From positions 1-10,804 of the forward strand of contig JAYEIH010000093.1 of assembly GCA_034659995.1 (NCBI GenBank): a DNA stretch of 10,804 bases. The letters run 5' to 3'. Within the stretch, counting starts at the first letter, position 1, and every line of letters begins with the position of its first letter. The notes beneath the pieces were generated by a model. The model searched no databases. It worked only from the letters and a program-made list of their open reading frames with translations, and was not told where the DNA came from. This document shows, piece by piece, positions 6,516 through 10,804 of this stretch. Source of the DNA: JAYEIH01 sp034659995. Its GTDB lineage: Archaea > Methanobacteriota_B > Thermococci > Methanofastidiosales > B48-G16. Position numbers and translations under genes: made by a program.

Positions 6516-6907
6516 GCGTACCAAGATTTTGGAGAGAGATTCCGTACAGATACAGGCTTGTAGGAACCCACTGCGAGAACTGTGATGAAACATTCTTTCC
6601 TCCACGAGATATATGTCCGAAATGCAGAAGATCAGGAGATATAAAGGACGTGCAACTTTCGGAAGAGGGCGAAATTTTCAGCTATACGGTGATCAGGACC
6701 GCGCCCCCGAAATTTGACATCCAGACCCCTTACGCAATTGCGCTGATCAGGATAAAGAACGGGCCGATAATACTATCGCAGCTGATGGATTGTGAGATGG
6801 AGGACGTGGATATCGGAAAAAAGGTAAGAATGGTATTCAGGAAGATAAGCGAAGACGGAGATGCAGGGATAATAAACTACGGATACAAGTTTGTTCTGGA
6901 GGAGTGA
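6512..6907 (+). CDS. DUF35 zinc-ribbon/OB-fold scaffold of thiolase-HMGCS complex
   Basis: This 131-residue protein has an N-terminal helix (MSVPRFWREIPYRYRLVG) and a zinc ribbon with Cys21, Cys24, Cys35 and Cys38 (HCENC and CPKC). A beta-rich OB-fold follows at about 47-130 (SEEGEIFSYTVI, YAIALIRIKNGPIILSQL, DIGKKVRMVF, GYKFVLEE). This is the DUF35 layout. In a methanogen, the DUF35 protein bridges acetoacetyl-CoA thiolase and HMG-CoA synthase and supplies part of the shared CoA-binding site so the unstable intermediate is channelled. The gene overlaps the thiolase stop by 4 nt (ATGA) and lies in the same order as in those organisms, so I infer the same bridging role. It is not an enzyme by itself. 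All four zinc-binding cysteines are present. Confidence 0.92.
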   Translation: MSVPRFWREIPYRYRLVGTHCENCDETFFPPRDICPKCRRSGDIKDVQLSEEGEIFSYTVIRTAPPKFDIQTPYAIALIRIKNGPIILSQLMDCEMEDVDIGKKVRMVFRKISEDGDAGIINYGYKFVLEE

Positions 6908-6908
6908 T
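6901..6908 (+). promoter_or_regulatory. HMG-CoA reductase ribosome binding site deciding a TTG start
   Basis: GGAGTGAT ends 3 nt before TTG 6912 and contains the TGA stop of the DUF35 gene. GGAGG also occurs at 6898-6902. No ATG or GTG in frame lies near the expected N terminus, so TTG 6912 is the best start. Confidence 0.7.
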
Positions 6909-6911
6909 CCC

Positions 6912-8159
6912 TTGAACTCGAGAATTTCGGGCTTTTACAAACTCTCGCAGGATGAAAGAATAAAAAAAGTGAAAGAGTTTGCAGGCCTCGATGATGAGAA
7001 TATCGAGGCTCTGAAGGAAAAGGCTCTGGACTTTGGCGCTGCGGATAGAATGATAGAAAATGTTCTCGGGACCCATGAGATACCTTTTGGAGTTGCCACA
7101 AACTTTCTTATAAATGGCAGAGATTATCTAATCCCTATGGCTATAGAGGAACCCTCTGTAGTGGCTGCCGCCTCCAATGCCGCAAAGATCGCACGGAAAA
7201 ACGGAGGGTTTCATACCTCCACTACAGAGCCAGTAATGATAGCTCAGGTGCAGATATGCAATCTCAGAACGCCGCAGTACGCAAAGATGCAAATTCTGGA
7301 AAAAAAAGAGGAGATACTGGAGATAGCTAACGATCAGGATCCCGTTCTCGTTAAATTTGGCGGAGGTGCCAGAGATGTTGAGGTGCGGGTCTTTGAGAAG
7401 GAAAAGATGGTCGTTGTTCATCTTCTCGTCGATGTAAGGGATGCAATGGGTGCAAACGCCGTGAACACAATGGCTGAGGCCGTTGCCCCGTTTCTGGAAA
7501 AGATAACAGACGGAAATATCGTACTGCGAATTATCTCCAACCTTGCAACAAAAAGATTGGCGAGGGCTAGGGCTGTATTTGATGCCGAATCGCTGGGAGG
7601 AGAAAAGGTTGTTGAGAGGATACTGAAGGCATATAACCTTGCAAGAGTGGATCCCTACAGAGCCGCCACACACAATAAGGGAATTATGAACGGAATCACC
7701 GCCGTTGTTTCTGCTACGTGCAACGATACACGTGCTATTGAAGCGGGCTGTCATGCCTATGCCGCAAGGAATGGTCAGTATACCACGCTTTCGCATTATG
7801 AAAAAAATGAGAATGGAGATCTTGTTGGGAGTATTGAGATACCTACTGCCGTCGGCGTGATCGGTGGTGCCACGAAGCATCCCGTGGCAAGGACATCCTT
7901 AAAAATCCTTGGCGTTGAGACGGCAAAGGAACTGGGATCTGTCCTCGCATCCGTCGGGCTGGCCCAGAACATCGCCGCTCTGCGGGCACTTGCAGATGAG
8001 GGAATACAGAAGGGGCATATGAAGCTCCATGCAAAAAATATTGCAGCAATGGCAGGTGCGGAGGGAGAGATAATGGACAAAGTTGCCGAAAAAATGATAG
8101 AAAAAGGAAGAATAAGGATGGACATAGCCAAGGAAATACTCTCAGAGCTTAAAAAATAA
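6912..8159 (+). CDS. class II HMG-CoA reductase
   Basis: This 415-residue soluble enzyme reduces HMG-CoA to mevalonate with two NAD(P)H, the committed step to archaeal membrane lipids. The whole protein follows the class II (Pseudomonas mevalonii-like) pattern. Numbered from TTG 6912, it shows IENVLGTHEIPFGVATNF near 48-65, IEEPSVVAAASNAAK with the catalytic Glu near 79-80, VDVRDAMGANAVNTMAEAV near 173-191 (cofactor domain; DAMGAN), THNKGIMNG with Lys at about 256, CNDTRA with Asp at about 272, and KGHMKLHAKN with the flap-domain His at about 369. All catalytic residues are present. There is no N-terminal membrane anchor. Class II reductases are typical of bacteria; in archaea they are known from Archaeoglobales and Thermoplasmatales, where an origin by transfer from bacteria has been proposed. 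Here it sits 4 nt downstream of an otherwise archaeal operon. Cofactor preference (NADH or NADPH) cannot be read with confidence. Confidence 0.95.
   Translation: MNSRISGFYKLSQDERIKKVKEFAGLDDENIEALKEKALDFGAADRMIENVLGTHEIPFGVATNFLINGRDYLIPMAIEEPSVVAAASNAAKIARKNGGFHTSTTEPVMIAQVQICNLRTPQYAKMQILEKKEEILEIANDQDPVLVKFGGGARDVEVRVFEKEKMVVVHLLVDVRDAMGANAVNTMAEAVAPFLEKITDGNIVLRIISNLATKRLARARAVFDAESLGGEKVVERILKAYNLARVDPYRAATHNKGIMNGITAVVSATCNDTRAIEAGCHAYAARNGQYTTLSHYEKNENGDLVGSIEIPTAVGVIGGATKHPVARTSLKILGVETAKELGSVLASVGLAQNIAALRALADEGIQKGHMKLHAKNIAAMAGAEGEIMDKVAEKMIEKGRIRMDIAKEILSELKK
8151..8156 (-). terminator. T-run after SRP19 on the minus strand
   Basis: Reading the minus strand beyond the SRP19 stop (8164-8162) gives ATTATTTTTTAAG, with six T residues at 8156-8151, inside the last codons of HMG-CoA reductase. 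It is a short candidate terminator for the AglB-pilin-SRP19 unit. Confidence 0.35.
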
Positions 8160-8181
8160 TTTTATTCTTTTCTTATTCTTC
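8160..8181 (+). terminator. T-rich terminator of the mevalonate operon
   Basis: Directly after the HMG-CoA reductase stop the plus strand is TTTTATTCTTTTCTTATTCTT, a run suited to archaeal U-tract termination. It overlaps the 3' end of the convergent SRP19 gene. No strong hairpin is seen. Confidence 0.5.
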
Positions 8182-8428
8182 GTATCTCATCCGCTATTAG
8201 CTTTAAGGTCTTTATTTTTGAATGTTTTTTATCCACGTTTACCCGTCCCTTTGTTCCGTTTGGATGTACCTTCTTTTCTATCTCCGGGGCCAGATCCAGG
8301 TTCTGTGCGGCTTCTGAGATCTCTTTCAGTCGGGGATTCTTTATCGCAAGACCCTGTGCTATCTTTCTCCCTTCATTTCTGCTTTTATCAGCCTCAAGGT
8401 CTGTTTTCCAGATTATCATCCGCTTCAT
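8162..8428 (-). CDS. srp19: signal recognition particle 19 kDa protein (SRP19)
   Basis: This 88-residue basic protein matches archaeal SRP19, which binds the tips of helices 6 and 8 of SRP RNA and prepares it to receive SRP54 for co-translational membrane targeting. Diagnostic blocks are IIWKTDLEADKSRNEGRKI (about 5-23; the IW..dL...KSRxEGR signature), LAIKNPRLKEISEAAQNL (27-44), HPNGTKGRVNV (55-65) and a C-terminal KHSKIKTLKLIADEIRRIRKE helix. The loop between His-Pro and Gly-Arg-Val lacks the aromatic WW/W residues seen in many relatives, and the protein is on the short side for the family. ATG 8428 lies 4 nt after the stop of the pilin-like gene, with GTGAT as ribosome site. The 3' end is only 2 nt from the convergent HMG-CoA reductase gene. 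Co-location with a pilin and AglB gene groups functions in protein export and surface biogenesis. Confidence 0.88.
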   Translation of the reverse strand: MKRMIIWKTDLEADKSRNEGRKIAQGLAIKNPRLKEISEAAQNLDLAPEIEKKVHPNGTKGRVNVDKKHSKIKTLKLIADEIRRIRKE

Positions 8429-8431
8429 GGT

Positions 8432-8436
8432 ATCAC
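8432..8436 (-). promoter_or_regulatory. SRP19 ribosome binding site containing the upstream stop
   Basis: On the minus strand GTGAT (8436-8432) ends 3 nt before ATG 8428, and its TGA (8435-8433) is the stop codon of the pilin-like gene. Confidence 0.55.
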
Positions 8437-8882
8437 GTGGGCGTGTAATTTTGTCTGATCATATAGGCATTGCCTTTACACTCTATCTCGATCAGAATAT
8501 AGTACTCTGCCCCCAGTCTCAGGTCATTCACCTGTATCTCCACCACCCTTCTTTTTCTTGGCTCTATCATGACCTCCTCCGTCGCGTTACATGAGTGTGT
8601 CGTAGAGCTCTCCTTCTCCCCCACGACATGGCCTTCGACAGGTATGGTCATATTCGCATTGTACTCGTTATTTCTGATGGTGACATACAGCGTTTTCGTA
8701 TCATTTCCGATATTCATTATAGTGGCGATGCTTTCACCGGGAAGAGGCTTTCCCTCCGCCTCAGCTTCGGATTGTCGGAGGTAGTTAGTATACCATATAT
8801 AAAACGTAGCGCCCCCGAATGTTGCCACAGCCAGAAGCAGAAGTACAGTTACGGTAACGCTTATCTCGGCTTTTTTGTTCAT
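8433..8882 (-). CDS. archaeal type IV pilin-like secreted protein, sequon-rich
   Basis: This 149-residue protein has a class III signal peptide: MNKKA, then EISVTVTVLLLLAVATFGGATFYIW. Cleavage by a prepilin peptidase of the FlaK/PibD/EppA type is expected between Ala5 and Glu6, leaving the hydrophobic helix (about 7-30) as assembly or membrane anchor. The rest looks like a beta-rich outer domain (LYVTIRNNEYNANMTI, VEIQVNDLRLGAEYYILIEIEC). Two cysteines, Cys98 and Cys135, could form a disulfide outside the cell. Four N-X-S/T sequons lie at Asn60, Asn77, Asn99 and Asn145, so it may be glycosylated by the AglB encoded just upstream (inference). Possible starts are GTG 8891, ATG 8888 and ATG 8882; I choose 8882 because GTGAT lies 4 nt before it and the signal peptide then has the normal short N terminus. 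Exact role (pilus subunit, minor pilin or membrane-anchored surface protein) is unknown. Confidence 0.82.
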   Translation of the reverse strand: MNKKAEISVTVTVLLLLAVATFGGATFYIWYTNYLRQSEAEAEGKPLPGESIATIMNIGNDTKTLYVTIRNNEYNANMTIPVEGHVVGEKESSTTHSCNATEEVMIEPRKRRVVEIQVNDLRLGAEYYILIEIECKGNAYMIRQNYTPT

Positions 8883-8886
8883 GATC

Positions 8887-8891
8887 ATCAC
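8887..8891 (-). promoter_or_regulatory. ribosome binding site deciding the pilin-like start
   Basis: GTGAT on the minus strand (8891-8887) contains the AglB stop TGA (8890-8888) and is followed after 4 nt by ATG 8882. Confidence 0.5.
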
Positions 8892-10654
8892 TCTATATAT
8901 ATTTTAAATACCTTGATCTTTTTAAACTCTTTGATCATTTCGATCTCAGGAAGCGTTTCGGCGTTGCGCAGGTACATCTCTGTAAATAGTGTTTTTTCCA
9001 GTTCCCGTTTCACGATAAATATCCTGGATGGCAGCGGATCGTTTGAAAAGACGGCCTTATATTTCTTTTCCTCTTCAAAGTAGATTGTTCCATTGAACGG
9101 CTTGAAATTTCCCTCTGTTCCTATCTCTATTGTGCCATCTCTTTTGAATATAAGGCACTCCTCGTAAAACGTGGAAAACTTATGCTGCGAGCCGCTTTCT
9201 CGCGGGAATCGCACCATGTACTCCAGCCGTTCTCCACAAAGGCGGCTGATCATCTCAAAATGGGAAAGCTCTCTTTCCGTGAGGAGAATATACGCGTTAT
9301 CGAACTCCGGATCCTTCAATGGTGCCGCAGTTTCAGCGGTGAGCATCTCGCATAGCCAGCTGATTTTGGAGTTCGGTCTGTAACCGTTGTCTATGTAGGA
9401 TGCTCTCTCTGCCAGAGCTTCTATCCAGTACCCGTAGTCCCACCATGAAATTATGACGGCATCCTCCTCAGTGTTTTCGTTTACCCACTGTAACGCCTCC
9501 CGCCAGTCCTCATCGGCGTATGGTCTTGTTATGTCGCTGTTTATACGCACCTGGTAGGCGCAGAGAAGAAGGATCAGGATGATCCCAATACCCGCGGCTC
9601 TGCATTTGAGCCTCCAGAGATTCTTTAGAACAAATCCCAGAGCTATGGAGGAGAGCAAAATTAGCGGCACGGCAAAGAGGAAGAGAAATCGCTCTCCCCC
9701 TCTAAGTGTCAGTGCCGAAGGGATCAGAACTGAGAACAGCAGTAAAGAGATAGGGTAGTACCTTCTTTCTCTGTACGTAAGGTATACGAGAACGGCGCAG
9801 CCCAGTATTCCCAGAGGGAGGACGATACCGAGTTTTGAGAGGAGCATCTCCCGCGTTACCTCTCTGAGCTCGCCTACATTAAGCGATATCCCGTTCGCTT
9901 GGTGTTGCACCACTGCCTGGTGCTGCAGCGCATCATTGTGGCTATTTTTGAGGATTCCCAGGAGATCTGCCAGCGTATCCCATTGATAAAAAGTTGCAGG
10001 GATGATATAGGCTCCTGCAGCACTAAGAAACTGTATTACTGCCTTTTTTCGCATCTCAACAAGCGCATAGATAAAAACTGCTCCCAGAAAAATATAGACG
10101 TAAAACCAGTAGCCGGACCAGGAAGCCTGAAGACCAAAGAGAACGAGGCCGATCAGGAGAGAGTACAGAGTTTTTTTGGTCATAAAGAGCCTGAGGCTGA
10201 GGTAGCAGAGCAGCAGTACGATCAGGAGGATCAGCGAGTCCGTATCGGCAAACGTTTTGTTCGTCCGCTCCACAATCATCGGCGTTACCGCGATAAAAAA
10301 CCCGGCGGATACTCCGGAGTAAAAATTGAAGAGATTTCCTATCTTATAGGCTATTATCACGGAAATTAAAGAAAAAATTAAAGGCAGATAAACCATATAC
10401 ACTTCCAGCGTTAAAAAAGGTACCAACTTAGATGTATAGGCAATAAAATAATGATAGAAGTTTTTTGTGTAACTGATGCCCTGCGGCGGGTTCTTCAGAT
10501 AATCGATATCGGATATTCTGTGATTCAGAACTTCATCGGCTTTTCTGTAATGATAATAGGAATCAGCGCCCGTGAGCACCTCCTGATCATTCCAACGCAG
10601 ATACAGACAAAAAAAGAGCAGCAATAAAATAGCAAAAAAAAGCTTTTTGTTCAT
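8888..10654 (-). CDS. aglB: short-form STT3/AglB oligosaccharyltransferase
   Basis: This 588-residue multi-pass membrane enzyme of the STT3 family transfers a lipid-linked glycan to Asn in N-X-S/T sequons on the outer face of the membrane. It has an N-terminal TM helix (5-20), then a first acidic motif GADSYYHYR with Asp31, a second motif ADTDS with Asp137 and Asp139, a likely SVSE/TIXE-equivalent NVGE with Glu262 in the external loop, and about ten further hydrophobic stretches to about 367. RGGERFLFLFAVP (318-330) carries the conserved Arg. The C-terminal globular domain begins with WWDYGYWIEALAERASYIDNG (404-424), the sequon-recognition motif. It lacks the large C-terminal extension of long AglBs; the size matches the short AglB paralogues described in Archaeoglobus. 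Key acidic residues are intact, so it should be active. The start ATG 10654 has a TATA box 23.5 nt upstream. It is the first gene of an AglB-pilin-SRP19 unit. Confidence 0.92.
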   Translation of the reverse strand: MNKKLFFAILLLLFFCLYLRWNDQEVLTGADSYYHYRKADEVLNHRISDIDYLKNPPQGISYTKNFYHYFIAYTSKLVPFLTLEVYMVYLPLIFSLISVIIAYKIGNLFNFYSGVSAGFFIAVTPMIVERTNKTFADTDSLILLIVLLLCYLSLRLFMTKKTLYSLLIGLVLFGLQASWSGYWFYVYIFLGAVFIYALVEMRKKAVIQFLSAAGAYIIPATFYQWDTLADLLGILKNSHNDALQHQAVVQHQANGISLNVGELREVTREMLLSKLGIVLPLGILGCAVLVYLTYRERRYYPISLLLFSVLIPSALTLRGGERFLFLFAVPLILLSSIALGFVLKNLWRLKCRAAGIGIILILLLCAYQVRINSDITRPYADEDWREALQWVNENTEEDAVIISWWDYGYWIEALAERASYIDNGYRPNSKISWLCEMLTAETAAPLKDPEFDNAYILLTERELSHFEMISRLCGERLEYMVRFPRESGSQHKFSTFYEECLIFKRDGTIEIGTEGNFKPFNGTIYFEEEKKYKAVFSNDPLPSRIFIVKRELEKTLFTEMYLRNAETLPEIEMIKEFKKIKVFKIYIE

Positions 10655-10680
10655 AAAAAAAAGAAAAAAAGAGATTTAAA
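10655..10680 (-). promoter_or_regulatory. aglB promoter and T-rich stretch
   Basis: On the minus strand TTTAAA (10680-10675) is centred 23.5 nt before ATG 10654, the leaderless distance, and it overlaps the stop codon of the upstream gene (10678-10676). Between the box and the ATG lies T7-C-T8. The tract could end transcription of the upstream gene and form the start region of aglB at the same time. Confidence 0.5.
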
Positions 10681-10804
10681 CAGCTGTGTACTTTGTGGTG
10701 CTTGTCGTGCCCCCGGCCGTAACGATTATTGTGTAGGTCTCTCCGGCGTTCACTTCGCTTACCCTAATCTCTATCTGTCCCTGTTCGCTTGAGGGTATGC
10801 TTGT
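10676..10804 (-). CDS. C-terminal end of a secreted or pilin-like protein, partial
   Basis: Reading the minus strand from the window edge gives an open frame of 42 residues ending in TAA at 10678-10676. Its sequence is rich in Thr, Ser, Val and Gly with alternating beta-strand character (GQIEIRVSEVNAGETYTIIV, then TAGGTTSTTKYTAV). The V-x-AGETYT-V-V-T-x-GG pattern resembles the C-terminal beta domain of archaeal pilins and other surface proteins. The N terminus, where a signal peptide would be, lies beyond the window, so the family is not certain. It lies 21 nt before aglB on the same strand, adding to the surface-protein context of that gene. The coding call rests on composition, an uninterrupted frame to the edge and its position just ahead of the aglB promoter. 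Confidence 0.6.
   Translation of the reverse strand, partial: TSIPSSEQGQIEIRVSEVNAGETYTIIVTAGGTTSTTKYTAV

Noticed and set aside
7128..7880. Long minus-strand frame of 250 codons opposite HMG-CoA reductase
   Set aside because: It lies wholly inside a gene with complete class II reductase motifs; its translation is Cys/Ser/His-rich with no recognisable domain and no promoter or ribosome site.
8595..9083. Plus-strand frame of 162 codons across the aglB-pilin junction
   Set aside because: It is antisense to two supported genes, with no start signals and no recognisable domain.
9899..10369. Plus-strand frame of 156 codons opposite aglB
   Set aside because: It is an antisense shadow of an STT3 gene with intact motifs; the composition is not protein-like.
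1..10804. Search by eye for CRISPR arrays, insertion sequences, tRNA/rRNA genes, att sites and toxin or defence cassettes
   Set aside because: No regularly spaced repeats, transposase or integrase motifs, terminal inverted repeats or RNA gene signatures were seen; the genes present are core metabolism, redox, secretion and surface functions.

Overview
The window looks like chromosomal DNA of a euryarchaeon. The evidence is an archaeal mevalonate gene set (HMG-CoA synthase, SCP2-type thiolase and DUF35 protein), an SRP19 homologue, an STT3/AglB oligosaccharyltransferase, a protein with a class III (pilin/archaellin) signal peptide, TATA boxes about 24-26 nt before several first-gene start codons, and frequent AGA/AGG and ATA codons. 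Two traits narrow the guess. The HMG-CoA reductase is the bacterial-like class II enzyme, known in archaea mainly from Archaeoglobales and Thermoplasmatales. The AglB is a short form, like the two short paralogues of Archaeoglobus. An Archaeoglobi-like or neighbouring lineage is therefore my best inference, but the sequence here does not prove it. No mobile element, CRISPR array, tRNA or rRNA was seen, and coding density is very high: no gene-free stretch exceeds about 100 bases.

Layout. (1) 2-601 (+) is the 3' part of a DUF2226-like gene whose start lies outside the window. It converges, with an 11-nt overlap, on a minus-strand pair: a two-TM protein of unknown function followed by a threonine aldolase. 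(2) A short divergent promoter region (1961-2053) leads to a plus-strand operon of thioredoxin reductase, a zinc-ribbon/DUF4342 protein and a previously uncounted 49-residue single-TM protein. (3) 3501-8159 (+) is a mevalonate module: an XRE-type regulator, then HMG-CoA synthase, thiolase, DUF35 Zn-ribbon/OB protein and class II HMG-CoA reductase. Together these enzymes take acetyl-CoA to mevalonate, the first committed part of archaeal lipid synthesis. (4) 8162-10804 (-) converges on it: the tail of a secreted or pilin-like protein, the short AglB, a small sequon-rich pilin-like protein, and SRP19.

Two translation signals recur. First genes of transcription units have a TATA-like element placed so that the mRNA would start at or very near the start codon (leaderless). 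Downstream genes are joined by ATGA overlaps, or by a Shine-Dalgarno of the GGAGGTGAT type in which the TGA is also the stop codon of the gene before. These signals let several starts be fixed: 2054 for trxB, 4298 for HMG-CoA synthase, 5349 for thiolase, TTG 6912 for HMG-CoA reductase and 8882 for the pilin-like protein.

I see no clearly new large system. The least explained items are the trxB/DUF4342/49-aa membrane protein operon, the two-TM protein coupled to threonine aldolase, and the AglB locus flanked by surface proteins that may be its substrates.
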